From an uncultured bacterium (GTDB lineage: Bacteria > Atribacterota > Atribacteria > Atribacterales > Caldatribacteriaceae): a stretch of DNA of 57,407 nucleotides. Positions 12,303-19,766 of this stretch are shown piece by piece. A program made the position numbers and the translations under genes. The DNA lies in NCBI GenBank assembly GCA_937922705.1, contig CALAIW010000003.1:1-57407 (forward strand), in the 5' to 3' direction. The first letter of the stretch is position 1; each line of letters opens with the position of its first letter. The notes below the pieces were generated by a model. It searched no databases, was not told where the DNA came from, and worked only from the letters and a program-made list of their open reading frames with translations.

Positions 12303-13133
12303 TTACGAGAGTGGGAAGAAAATCGCAGCGTAACCGACAACCTGATGCGTATCACCCGTAACTTCCCCGCTTGTGGTGTAGTGGAGAAGTACTGCTTCTT
12401 TTCCTCCGCGTTGCGCATGGTATACCATAAGCGCTGCAATGCCCCCCGGCCCACAGACGCTTATATCTTTCTCCCGCAAAACGCGAAAGAAACCTTCTAC
12501 ATCAAGCGCACAAATACGCTCAATCACTTCTGCATCTTTGGATCGTGCGACTGCCTCCCGCTCGTAGTGGGAAAAATCGCTGCTTGCCAAAAGAAAAAGG
12601 CGTTTCCTCTGCGAAAGGGCAAACAGCGCTTCCCCGATAGCCCTAGAAGTCGCAAGATCCTGAGAGAAAAGAGAAATTGGGAGGATGGAGAAAGAGTAAG
12701 GAAGAAAGTACTGAAGGAATGGAAGTTGTACTTCAATGGAATGCTCAAACTGATGCGCACGATCATCGATAGAGAAAATTGTGGAGTACGAAAGGAGGAA
12801 CTCTCGGGACTCTATATCCACAGGAACTAATCCAAAAGGTGTTTGCCAACGCTGTGCACCACTTAGAGCAACCCTTTCCCCTATTCCCCTGTGGTTTGGA
12901 CCGAGAAGGACAATGGTTTCCGCCGGGGGAAGAAGAGAAAGAAGGTAATGCGCATAGGAAGCCGTCACTCCTGAATAGATATATCCTGCATGAGGACTTA
13001 TGACCCCACTCACATCCTTAATGCCTGGATACTCCTTAGAGATTACCACTTCCTTGAAACGCTCGAGAAGCGACTGAAGTTCTCCTGCTTCACCAGGATA
13101 AAAGTACCCTGAAACCGCTTCTTTTCTCACCAT
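12303..13133 (-). CDS. amrB: MEMO1-family protein (AmmeMemoRadiSam system protein B)
   Basis: This protein of about 276 aa belongs to the MEMO family, which resembles non-haem-iron extradiol dioxygenases. Conserved segments are VRKEAVSGYFYPGEAGEL, ISPHAGYIYSG, LLGPNHRG, EHSIEVQLPFLQ, SSDFSHYE and CGPGGIAALM. The His, His and Cys that bind metal in human MEMO1 have counterparts in SPHAGY, PNHRG and CGPGG. The usual partners, an AMMECR1-domain protein and a radical SAM enzyme, are not in the window. Two ATGs are possible, at 13142 and 13133. The second is 9 bases after AGGAG and is preferred. It overlaps the NHL gene upstream. Confidence 0.9.
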   Translation of the reverse strand: MVRKEAVSGYFYPGEAGELQSLLERFKEVVISKEYPGIKDVSGVISPHAGYIYSGVTASYAHYLLSLLPPAETIVLLGPNHRGIGERVALSGAQRWQTPFGLVPVDIESREFLLSYSTIFSIDDRAHQFEHSIEVQLPFLQYFLPYSFSILPISLFSQDLATSRAIGEALFALSQRKRLFLLASSDFSHYEREAVARSKDAEVIERICALDVEGFFRVLREKDISVCGPGGIAALMVYHAQRGGKEAVLLHYTTSGEVTGDTHQVVGYAAIFFPLS

Positions 13134-14479
13134 CGTCGCCATCTCCTTTCTCGCTCCGCACGCAAGCGCAGATACACAAAAAGAAGAAGCCCCAAAATCC
13201 CAAGAAGCACCAAAAGCCCTAGGTATTCACCTCCCGCCTGGAGAAAACTCACCATAAGATACGGGAGAAGGGAGACAAAGCGGCCATACCGAAACGATTT
13301 GAGAAAGAAGGTCTTTGCATCGTCCAAGGATCCCTTCCTAAAGAACTCGTGTCCCCTTTCGGCGTAGAGAACCCCAAGCGTTTTTTTCCACTCGCTTCTC
13401 CCCTTCTCGTCTGTAAGGAAGAGTTCCTCTGCCTGGGAAATAGACGCCTCAAGGTCACCTCTTTTTCGGTACCACTCAAAGAGAAGACGACCAACATCTG
13501 GACTTTTCTTGACCTCGGGGGATAAGCGCTCAAAGACCTTGAAAAACTCCTCCTCTTTTCCTTTAGCAAGAAGCGTTTCTAAATACTCTGCAGGACGAGC
13601 TAAATACCCGAGATCAACCCGAATAATTCGGTTATTACCTGCATCGGCAACCCAAAGCTTTCCCTCTTTGTCAACTACAAGACCCTCGGGAAAAGAGAAA
13701 AGCCTTTCTTCTTCCCCAATAGACCCTTGAAGCCGCCCCTCAAGATCATACACTAGAATACGATGATTTCGGTAATCCGAGAGAAAGGCGAGATTTCCAA
13801 AAAAAGTAACGTACCGAGGCTGATTCAAGCCCTCACCAAAGCGAAAAAGGTACCGCCTCCGTTCGTCAAAAACCTTCACACAATGGTGGAGTGTGTCCAC
13901 GACCCAAAGGTTTGAAGAGGGATCAAGGGCTACACCCCTTGGATGATAGAACTCATCGTCACCCATACCCTCCCGGCCAAAGGAGAAGACTTCCACTCCG
14001 TCCTTATCAAAGGCTACAATCCTTGATTGTCCTGTATCAGCAACATATGTTGTGCCGTCTTCCGCAACCCATATGCCCCGAGGTTCAGAGAGGGGTTTTT
14101 TCTGGACCTTGAGGCTACCCCGCAGAGCCAGGGTTTCCAGGTCAAAGACGGCAACTCGGTTGGCCTTTTGTTCTACAACGAGGAGTCTTCTCCGCTCTGC
14201 ATCAACAGCTACACCAGCAGGATTCTTCAACCCCGAAATTTCCTGAAACAGTTGTCCATCTTTCCCAAGTACAAGAACCCTATTATTTCCCCAGTCACTC
14301 ACAAAAACCCTCCCATGCGTCTCATCTATAGCAATTCCCACGGGGTAATCCAAAAAAGGCGTTTTCCCCCCCACTTCATCGATAACCATATCAACACTGT
14401 ACACAAGACAGAAGGCAAAAGAAAAAGACCACAAAAGAAGGCCAAGAAAAGTATGCAAAAAGAGCAGCCTAAAAAGCAA
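13127..14479 (-). CDS. NHL-repeat beta-propeller protein with N- and C-terminal membrane segments
   Basis: This protein has about 450 aa. A hydrophobic N-terminus (FLHTFLGLLLWSFSFAFCLV) is followed by about six NHL-type blades, each with a motif such as YPVGIAIDETHGRVFVSDWG, PRGIWVAEDGTTYVADTGQS or FPEGLVVDKEGKLWVADAGN. Next comes a helical region resembling TPR repeats, then a C-terminal transmembrane segment (YLGLLVLLGILGLLLFVYL) and a basic tail. The propeller is probably outside the cytoplasm and may bind a protein or polymer; no catalytic motif is visible. The open frame extends upstream into plsC. A TTG at 14479, 9 bases after GGAGG, is the best start and reduces the overlap to 11 bases. 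Function unknown. Confidence 0.75.
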   Translation of the reverse strand: MLFRLLFLHTFLGLLLWSFSFAFCLVYSVDMVIDEVGGKTPFLDYPVGIAIDETHGRVFVSDWGNNRVLVLGKDGQLFQEISGLKNPAGVAVDAERRRLLVVEQKANRVAVFDLETLALRGSLKVQKKPLSEPRGIWVAEDGTTYVADTGQSRIVAFDKDGVEVFSFGREGMGDDEFYHPRGVALDPSSNLWVVDTLHHCVKVFDERRRYLFRFGEGLNQPRYVTFFGNLAFLSDYRNHRILVYDLEGRLQGSIGEEERLFSFPEGLVVDKEGKLWVADAGNNRIIRVDLGYLARPAEYLETLLAKGKEEEFFKVFERLSPEVKKSPDVGRLLFEWYRKRGDLEASISQAEELFLTDEKGRSEWKKTLGVLYAERGHEFFRKGSLDDAKTFFLKSFRYGRFVSLLPYLMVSFLQAGGEYLGLLVLLGILGLLLFVYLRLRAERERRWRRW

Positions 14480-15053
14480 GAAAAGCAGCCTCCATTCGCC
14501 TACGCACCTCGTTTTCAAGAGCTTCCAGGGTAAAATCACCTGGCATAAAAGGGGGGGAGAACACAACCTTTATGGGAAAGGGACGAGGGAATTTACGGTG
14601 TCTTGAGAAACTTTCATACGTCCCCTTAACACTTGCCACAATTACAGGAACGTTACCCCTTACAAGGAGTTTAAGCGCTCCCCTCCGAAAAGGTTTTATC
14701 GCACCATCATTCCGGGTGCCTTCGGGGAAGAAACACACCACTTTTCCTTCTCGTACAAGTTGCAGAATAGTACGCACTGCCTCTTTATCTACCTCACCCC
14801 GACGCAAGGGAAAGGCTCCAAGTTGTCGCAAAAAGAACGAAGCTACAGGGTTTCGGAAGAGTTCCTCCTTGGCTACAAAGTACACGCGCCGCGGAGCAGC
14901 GCATCCTAAAACGATAGGATCAAGGTAACTTGAATGGTTAGAAATGAGAAAACAGGGACCTTTGCGGGGAAAGTGCTCTCTCCCGCGAACCTGAAAGAAA
15001 CAGAACACCTTAAGCAGAAAGAGAGCAAGGTATTTACACAAATAATAAATCAT
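14469..15053 (-). CDS. plsC: 1-acyl-sn-glycerol-3-phosphate acyltransferase
   Basis: This protein of about 194 aa has the acyltransferase signature NHSSYLD (the HX4D catalytic motif) and FFPEGTRND, plus a basic hydrophobic N-terminus that would hold it to the inner face of the membrane. It should add the second acyl chain to lysophosphatidic acid to give phosphatidic acid. The frame opens with a GTG at 15062 that overlaps the likely Shine-Dalgarno AGGTGG. The ATG at 15053, 5 bases after that site, is the better start. It lies directly downstream of the tRNA-Pro gene on the same strand and overlaps the NHL gene by about 11 bases. Confidence 0.92.
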   Translation of the reverse strand: MIYYLCKYLALFLLKVFCFFQVRGREHFPRKGPCFLISNHSSYLDPIVLGCAAPRRVYFVAKEELFRNPVASFFLRQLGAFPLRRGEVDKEAVRTILQLVREGKVVCFFPEGTRNDGAIKPFRRGALKLLVRGNVPVIVASVKGTYESFSRHRKFPRPFPIKVVFSPPFMPGDFTLEALENEVRRRMEAAFLAF

Positions 15054-15070
15054 TTGTTCCACCTGAAAGA

Positions 15071-15148
15071 TGGTCGGGGCGAGCCGATTTGAACGGCCGA
15101 CACCACGGTCCCGAACCGTGTGCGCTAACCAGGCTGCGCTACGCCCCG
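15071..15148 (-). tRNA. tRNA-Pro (anticodon CGG), 3' CCA encoded
   Basis: Read on the minus strand, a full cloverleaf forms. The acceptor arm is CGGGGCG with CGCCCCG. The D arm is GCGC with GCGC. The anticodon stem is CACGG with CCGTG around the loop TTCGGGA, so the anticodon is CGG. The variable loop has five bases. The T arm is GGCCG with CGGCT around TTCAAAT. The discriminator A is followed by genomic CCA (15071-15073). C at position 1 is typical of tRNA-Pro. Confidence 0.95.
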
Positions 15149-15160
15149 ACGCTATTCGTA

Positions 15161-15166
15161 ATTGTA
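15161..15166 (-). promoter_or_regulatory. Possible -10 element for tRNA-Pro
   Basis: A TACAAT hexamer on the minus strand lies 12 bases upstream of the tRNA 5' end. The -35 position is pyrimidine-rich with no good match to TTGACA, so this is a weak call based on position. Confidence 0.4.
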
Positions 15167-15172
15167 CACATT

Positions 15173-15216
15173 TCCCAAGAAAAAGAAAAGCCCCAGGAGG
15201 TCTTCCTGGGGCTTTT
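15173..15216 (-). terminator. Intrinsic terminator after hsp20
   Basis: A 10-bp G/C-rich stem (AGCCCCAGGA with TCCTGGGGCT, tetraloop-sized loop) is followed on the minus strand by TTTTCTTTTTCTT. It lies 14 bases beyond the hsp20 stop and would end that monocistronic transcript. Confidence 0.88.
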
Positions 15217-15229
15217 GTATGGTACTTCT

Positions 15230-15715
15230 TTACGCCACTTCGATTTCCACTTTTCGAGCCTTAGGCTTGCTTGGTTCAACCTTGGGAAGCGTAATGGTGA
15301 GAATACCATCCTTGTACTGCGCTTTGACCTCGTCCTGCTTCACTTTGGCTGGGAGTGCGATAGTGCGTTCAAAGGTGCCGCAGTACCGCTCTCTGCGGCA
15401 GTATCCAACGTCTCTTTCCTCCCACTCATCCTTGATTTCACCCTTAATATCTAAAGAGTCTTCGGTAACGTGTACTTCAAGGTTTTTCGGGTCAATACCT
15501 GGGATTTCTGCCTTTACGATAACCTCATTCTCAGTCTCAGCTACGTCCACAGCTGGAAAGTTTCCAAACCAGGATGGAGCAGTGAAGAAAGGAGCCTCCA
15601 TGAGTTCGTCAAAGATTTCGTCAAGGTCACTCCGAAGATCAAAGAGATCCCAAAGGCGCCGAATTGGACTCACCCGGCGTTCCTCTCTCCGAGCAGGAAC
15701 TCCTCTCCGTACCAT
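15230..15715 (-). CDS. Small heat-shock protein, Hsp20/alpha-crystallin family
   Basis: This 161-aa protein has the usual layout of a bacterial Hsp20. A basic N-terminal arm is followed by the alpha-crystallin domain (about residues 50-150, starting FPAVDVAETENEVIVKAEIP), with the signature DGILTITLPK near its end and a short tail. It should act as an ATP-independent holdase chaperone. The tail lacks an obvious IXI motif (the end is RKVEIEVA, with VEIEV perhaps serving). The ATG at 15715 has AAGGAGG 8 bases upstream. It is transcribed alone between a near-perfect promoter and a strong terminator. No CIRCE-like inverted repeat was seen in the leader. Confidence 0.95.
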   Translation of the reverse strand: MVRRGVPARREERRVSPIRRLWDLFDLRSDLDEIFDELMEAPFFTAPSWFGNFPAVDVAETENEVIVKAEIPGIDPKNLEVHVTEDSLDIKGEIKDEWEERDVGYCRRERYCGTFERTIALPAKVKQDEVKAQYKDGILTITLPKVEPSKPKARKVEIEVA

Positions 15716-15757
15716 AGCTCATCCCTCCTTTCACATCGGTTCTTGTTGCCGCTCCCA

Positions 15758-15786
15758 ATTATAATCAGATAAGGTCAAACTGTCAA
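15758..15786 (-). promoter_or_regulatory. Perfect-consensus promoter for hsp20
   Basis: On the minus strand TTGACA (15781-15786) and TATAAT (15758-15763) are separated by exactly 17 bases. This perfect housekeeping promoter would start RNA near 15751. It suggests high basal expression rather than use of a dedicated heat-shock sigma factor. Confidence 0.9.
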
Positions 15787-15805
15787 GAGTCTTCGTCAAA
15801 AAAAG

Positions 15806-16693
15806 TCAAAAATCCAGATGGTACTCCACAACTTGTTCTGGCCGCAAATCTGGAATTCCAAGAACATTACCCGCAAGAGCAACTAATGCTTCCAACGGAA
15901 CAAGACCAATAATCTCTGCTCCAGCAACATCAACCCCAAAACGCCGGGCCTCAAGTTTTACGAACTCTAAAATATCGAGGAGTGTGTTTTTGCGAAAATC
16001 AAGAATGTTCACTGAAACCTGAACCATATCCCTGGTTCTGAGGTGCACGCCTATAGCCTTCACCGCTTTAAGCCCTTCACGGAGTCGCATAGCAATCCTT
16101 TTTGCTATCTCAACATCAGTCGTTTTCAGGTTGACGTTAAAGGCCACAAGGACTTCTCGAGCTCCCACTGCAGTAGCACCAAGGGTAGGGTGAACGTTAA
16201 GAGGGCCGACATCAGGGTGGCGTTCTGGAAGAACAGCAATCTCTTCCTTTAAAGCTTCATACCCTCCCCGACGTATCACTGAGAGATCGCGACGCTCTGG
16301 CCTTTTTGCCGCCTCACCATAAAAGTACACAGGAACCTGGAAACGCTGAGCTATCGTTTCTCCCACCTGCCATGCAAGGATCTTACAATCGTCTAAGGTT
16401 ACCCCCTTCCAGGGGGTAAAGGGAACAACATCGACAATACCAATTCGTGGATGCTCTCCCTTGTGGAGACGAATATCAAGGTGCTCCATGGCAACCTCAA
16501 AGATAACCGATATCCCCTCCTTGAGAGCATCCCGGCAACCAAGAAGGGTGATCACTGAACGATTGTGGTCAGGATCAGAGGAAAAATCAGCTACTTTGAG
16601 ACCATGAATGGAGCTGAGACGCCTCACCATTTCCTCAACAACCTTTGAAGAAGCTGTACTCACATTCACTGCAGACTGAATGACCTCACGCAT
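15806..16693 (-). CDS. Glutamate formimidoyltransferase-like protein (FtcD N-terminal domains)
   Basis: This 295-aa protein covers the two formiminotransferase domains. Conserved segments are KGEHPRIGIVDVVPFTP (with the His counterpart of the catalytic histidine), CKILAWQVGETIAQRFQVPV, YFYGEAAKRPERRDLSVIRR, the domain hinge PTLGATAVGAREVLVAFNVN and the C-terminal LVPLEALVAL. It would transfer a formimino group between formiminoglutamate and tetrahydrofolate. The usual N-terminal ECVPNFSEGR motif is absent, replaced by SAVNVSTASSKVV, and no cyclodeaminase domain follows, so the substrate may differ. The ATG at 16693 has GGAGG 8 bases upstream and abuts the stop of the nicotinamidase-like gene (TGAATG). 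Confidence 0.85.
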   Translation of the reverse strand: MREVIQSAVNVSTASSKVVEEMVRRLSSIHGLKVADFSSDPDHNRSVITLLGCRDALKEGISVIFEVAMEHLDIRLHKGEHPRIGIVDVVPFTPWKGVTLDDCKILAWQVGETIAQRFQVPVYFYGEAAKRPERRDLSVIRRGGYEALKEEIAVLPERHPDVGPLNVHPTLGATAVGAREVLVAFNVNLKTTDVEIAKRIAMRLREGLKAVKAIGVHLRTRDMVQVSVNILDFRKNTLLDILEFVKLEARRFGVDVAGAEIIGLVPLEALVALAGNVLGIPDLRPEQVVEYHLDF

Positions 16694-17212
16694 TCATCGG
16701 ACCTCCGCCTTAAGGGTCTTCTCCATCTCACGAAGAGCCCATTCATGGGCTCCAAGGTCAAAGGAAGTCACCCCCTCGCGGAAAACCGTGACCTCGTAGT
16801 GAAGCATTCTGGCCCAGGCACAGGTATAGAGAACACAGATATTGGTACACACCCCAACAAGCTCAAGAGAGACAATGCCTTCCTCCCTAAGGATAAGGTC
16901 AAGAGGAGTACCGCAAAAAGCGCTAAATTTGGTTTTGGGAAGGAGAATCTCGCCTTCTTTTGGAGCAAGTTCCGTTACTACTTGTGCTCCCCAACTGCCA
17001 ACTACACAGTGAGGAGGAAAAAGCCGAAATTCCGGGTCATTTTCCCGGTGGGCATCGCAAACGTAAATGATAAGGTCTTTCCTTTGTCTTCGCTCCTCAA
17101 GAAGGTCACGAACCACGGCAGTAACTTTCTTTACCTGTTCACCCACAAAGAGCACCCCGTCAGGGTGGACAAAATCATTGAGCATGTCTACAATAAGGAA
17201 AGCTCGCTTCAT
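16694..17212 (-). CDS. Isochorismatase-family hydrolase, probably nicotinamidase
   Basis: From the ATG at 17212 (AGGAG 7 bases upstream) this is a 172-aa protein with the cysteine-hydrolase triad of the family: Asp9 in IVDMLNDF, Lys95 in KTKFSAF and Cys126 in VCTNICVLYT. The reaction is probably nicotinamide to nicotinate in NAD salvage, though related amidohydrolases look similar. The open frame extends 89 codons further upstream into a basic low-quality sequence that crosses the divergent promoter region. That extension is rejected. The gene is followed without gap by the formimidoyltransferase gene. Confidence 0.85.
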   Translation of the reverse strand: MKRAFLIVDMLNDFVHPDGVLFVGEQVKKVTAVVRDLLEERRQRKDLIIYVCDAHRENDPEFRLFPPHCVVGSWGAQVVTELAPKEGEILLPKTKFSAFCGTPLDLILREEGIVSLELVGVCTNICVLYTCAWARMLHYEVTVFREGVTSFDLGAHEWALREMEKTLKAEVR

Positions 17213-17224
17213 CTTTGTTCTCCT

Positions 17225-17253
17225 TTGACCTCCTTTACAATATTTGCTATATT
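17225..17253 (+). promoter_or_regulatory. Promoter for the SSS symporter operon
   Basis: TTGACC (17225-17230) and TATATT (17248-17253) are separated by 17 bases on the plus strand. They lie about 30 bases upstream of the small membrane protein at 17285. Confidence 0.7.
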
Positions 17254-17256
17254 GTA
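17236..17256. promoter_or_regulatory. Palindromic operator candidate between divergent genes
   Basis: A perfect 8-bp inverted repeat, TACAATAT-TTGCT-ATATTGTA, covers the spacer and -10 of the plus-strand promoter. It sits 24 bases upstream of the nicotinamidase ATG on the other strand. A dimeric repressor bound here could control both directions. No regulator gene lies next to it. Confidence 0.6.
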
Positions 17257-17284
17257 GCAAAATGCTCAAAATGAGAGAGGAAAA

Positions 17285-17458
17285 GTGAGAAAGGCTTTTC
17301 TTGTGGTTTTTGCTCTTCTTGTCACTCTTGCTTACACTGTACCATTCACGCTCCTTGCAGAGACACCACGCTTCGTAGGCAGTTTCCTCTTCTGGATTGT
17401 TTTTGCAGGGACTGCTATTGGTATCCTCTTTTTGGCCATGAGGTCCTGGCATGAGTGA
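17285..17458 (+). CDS. Small membrane protein upstream of SSS symporter (accessory-subunit-like)
   Basis: A 57-codon frame starts at GTG 17285, 4 bases after an AGAGAGG ribosome binding site, and ends at TGA 17458, overlapping the symporter ATG (17451) by 8 bases. The protein has two hydrophobic helices: VRKAFLVVFALLVTLAYTVP, a loop containing AETPRF, and FLFWIVFAGTAIGILFLAMR. Small two-helix proteins of the DUF3311 and DUF997 type are often encoded just before sodium:solute symporters. This one has that size, topology and placement. Assignment to a named family is inference. Confidence 0.75.
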   Translation: MRKAFLVVFALLVTLAYTVPFTLLAETPRFVGSFLFWIVFAGTAIGILFLAMRSWHE

Positions 17459-18893
17459 GTACCTTCTTTTTCTCGCCATTGCCCTTTACGCGGTGTGGGG
17501 AAGCATTTTTGCCTTAGCGGTCCGAAAAAGGGCCCATTTGAGTCTTATAGAGTACTTTTTAGCAGGTCGAAAGCTTCATTGGCTTGTCGCTTTTCTCTCT
17601 TACGGTGCAACAACATACAGCGCCTTTATGATGCTTGGCCTTGTGGGTCTCACCTATCGAGGAGGCGTAGGGGCTCTGGGATTTGAACTCATTTACCTCT
17701 CAGGGCTCTTTTGGGCAGTCCTTGTAGGTCCAGAGTTTTGGAAACTTGGAAAAGCTTTTGGATGCGTGAGCCCTGGAGAGGTGTTGCGGGTAGCATATCA
17801 AAATCGCCTTGTAGGAACTACCTATGCCCTTATTGCCTGCGGATTCCTTATTCCCTATACCTCCGTACAACTTACTGGTATTGGGTATCTGTTTGAAGTG
17901 CTCTCTCAGGGGAAAATAACCTACTTCCAGGGACTCCTTCTTGCCACATTCTTCATCATTCTTTGGACAGCAATTGCTGGCCTCCGTTCGGTCGCAGTAA
18001 CAGACAGCCTCCAAGCAGGAATTATGATGGCAAGTTCTCTAGCCTTCGTATTTTTCTTTGTGAGTCGATTCTTCGGGGGATTTGCAAACTTCTTCCGAAA
18101 CCTTGAGGCCACATATCCCCAATGGCTTACTGTCCCAGGGAACGGATTCTTTACCTTTCGGACATTTGTGAACCTTTCGCTCCCCTGGTTCTTCTTTAGC
18201 ATTTCTAATCCCCAAGTTCTTCAGCGACTCCTCGTTCCGGCAAATCTTCAAGAAATGCGAAAGACTATCACTGGGTTTTTAGGATACGGCTTTGCGTACA
18301 CCATCATTACCGTTACCCTTGGTTTTATTGCTCTTGTTCTTCTTCCTGGGCTTCCGAACCCCGACCTTGCAACACCGAGGCTTCTTTTAGATTTCCCCAT
18401 CCCCTCCTGGATTACTCTCTTTGTTGTTATGGGGATACTCTCTGCTGCAGTTTCCACGGCTGATTCAATCATTCTTACTCTTTCCTCGATGTTTCTCCAA
18501 GACATTCTCCCTGAACGTGTGCCAGAGAAAACAAAGCTTCTCCTCGCACAGTACGCTTTTATTCCTCTCCTCTGCGGAACTGTCTTTTTCTTTGCCCTTG
18601 GACGATTCAACCTCATTGCCCTTCTCTCGGTCACGTCCTCTCTTGGGCTTTTGAGCGTTGTACCCACAATCCTTGGATTACTTACAAAAGGAGGAAAAAG
18701 CCCCAAAGCAGCATTCATCAGCATGCTCTCAGGAGCAGGAATTGTCCTTGCACAACTTGCGGGGGTTAACCTTTTCCATGGGTGGACAGCTCCCTCTACC
18801 CTTGCAGTAGCTTCAGGAGTTTATTTCCTAGTGTGGACTATTGATTCTCCTCGATCAGAGGGACAAAAACACATCCCCCGTGGTTCTCAATAA
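17451..18893 (+). CDS. Sodium:solute symporter (SSS family)
   Basis: This 480-aa integral membrane protein has about 13 hydrophobic helices and SSS hallmarks: an N-terminal helix followed by EYFLAGRKLHWLVAFLSYGA and TTYSAFMMLGLVGLTYRGG, the segment GLRSVAVTDSLQAGIMM in the middle, and GILSAAVSTADSIILTLSSM, which resembles the Na+-site helix. Members import sugars, amino acids, pantothenate or organic acids with Na+; the substrate cannot be read from the sequence. It is co-transcribed with the upstream 57-aa protein. Its last 56 bases overlap the end of the convergent pcm gene. Confidence 0.92.
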   Translation: MSEYLLFLAIALYAVWGSIFALAVRKRAHLSLIEYFLAGRKLHWLVAFLSYGATTYSAFMMLGLVGLTYRGGVGALGFELIYLSGLFWAVLVGPEFWKLGKAFGCVSPGEVLRVAYQNRLVGTTYALIACGFLIPYTSVQLTGIGYLFEVLSQGKITYFQGLLLATFFIILWTAIAGLRSVAVTDSLQAGIMMASSLAFVFFFVSRFFGGFANFFRNLEATYPQWLTVPGNGFFTFRTFVNLSLPWFFFSISNPQVLQRLLVPANLQEMRKTITGFLGYGFAYTIITVTLGFIALVLLPGLPNPDLATPRLLLDFPIPSWITLFVVMGILSAAVSTADSIILTLSSMFLQDILPERVPEKTKLLLAQYAFIPLLCGTVFFFALGRFNLIALLSVTSSLGLLSVVPTILGLLTKGGKSPKAAFISMLSGAGIVLAQLAGVNLFHGWTAPSTLAVASGVYFLVWTIDSPRSEGQKHIPRGSQ

Positions 18894-19476
18894 TAAGCTT
18901 TTCGCCCCTCTTGCAAGCACGAATAAGATTCTGCCCCCTTTTGTCCTCAAGGGGCAGAACAATAAGGCCACCATCCTTGAGTTCCTCAATCCAAACTTCA
19001 TAGATGCGTCTTGCACAGGCACTCACAATGATTCGGTCGTAAGGAGCAAATTCTGGGAGGCCCTTACTCCCGTCCCCAGCAAAAAGGAAAACGTTGGTGT
19101 ACCCAAGATGGCGAAGGCGTTCCCTTGCCTCATCAAGAAGTTCCGGGATGCGCTCAATACTATAAACCTCAGAAACAAGCTCAGCAAGAAGTGCTGTCTG
19201 GTAACCAGATCCAGTGCCAATTTCAAGAACCTTATGGTCCTCACGAAGCTCAAGGAGCTCAAGCATCAGAGCTACAATATAGGGCTGAGAAATTGTCTGT
19301 CCACTCCCTATAGGAAGCGGAGAGTCCTGATACGCTAGGTCCTCATACTCCTTTGGTACGAAAAGATGACGAGGAACTCGAAGAAAAGCCTCGATAACAC
19401 GGCGGTCTGATATTCCACGAGCAACAAGCTGACTCTCCACCATTATCTTACGGCGATATGCCGCTTCTTCGTGCAT
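18838..19476 (-). CDS. pcm: Protein-L-isoaspartate O-methyltransferase
   Basis: This 212-aa protein repairs isoaspartyl damage by methylating the abnormal carboxylate with S-adenosylmethionine. It shows FVPKEYEDLAYQDSPLPIGS, the family signature GSGQTISQPYIVALMLELL and the SAM-binding motif VLEIGTGSGYQTALLAEL. The ATG overlaps the stop of acyP by one base (TGATG), so the two are translationally coupled. It is the last gene of the long rlmN-to-pcm operon, and its end overlaps the convergent symporter gene by 56 bases. Confidence 0.96.
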   Translation of the reverse strand: MHEEAAYRRKIMVESQLVARGISDRRVIEAFLRVPRHLFVPKEYEDLAYQDSPLPIGSGQTISQPYIVALMLELLELREDHKVLEIGTGSGYQTALLAELVSEVYSIERIPELLDEARERLRHLGYTNVFLFAGDGSKGLPEFAPYDRIIVSACARRIYEVWIEELKDGGLIVLPLEDKRGQNLIRACKRGEKLIIENHGGCVFVPLIEENQ

Positions 19477-19760
19477 CAGTAGTAACCTACCCGGAAATCA
19501 TGATAGAGGCCACTAAAAGGAAACCACTCCTCAGTCCAGGAGACAACATGCGCAGCTGCGGGACCCTTTTTTACCTCCTCAAAAAAGCGCCGTACCTCTT
19601 CCTCCTCACCTTCAGCTATGACTTCTACTTCCCCCGTTGGGAGATTACGCACTACACCAGTGATGTCAAACTCCTGGGATTTCCGAAGCACAAAATATCG
19701 GTACCCAACACCCTGTACTCTTCCTCGAAGCACTAACCGACCTTGAACCCACTTCCTCAT
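19476..19760 (-). CDS. acyP: Acylphosphatase
   Basis: This 94-aa protein has the two signatures of the family: GRVQGVGYRYFVLRKSQ, with the catalytic arginine, and GVVRNLPTGEVEVIAEG, which includes the catalytic asparagine. It hydrolyses acyl phosphates such as carbamoyl or acetyl phosphate. AGGAG abuts the ATG at 19760, so spacing is tight. It sits 6 bases downstream of surE and one base over pcm, which places it among housekeeping repair and phosphatase genes. Confidence 0.95.
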   Translation of the reverse strand: MRKWVQGRLVLRGRVQGVGYRYFVLRKSQEFDITGVVRNLPTGEVEVIAEGEEEEVRRFFEEVKKGPAAAHVVSWTEEWFPFSGLYHDFRVGYY

Positions 19761-19766
19761 CTCCTC

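Noticed and set aside
17213-17479. 89-codon N-terminal extension of the nicotinamidase-like gene
   Set aside because: It runs through the divergent promoter and palindrome and is antisense to the small membrane protein. Family homology and a good ribosome binding site begin at 17212.
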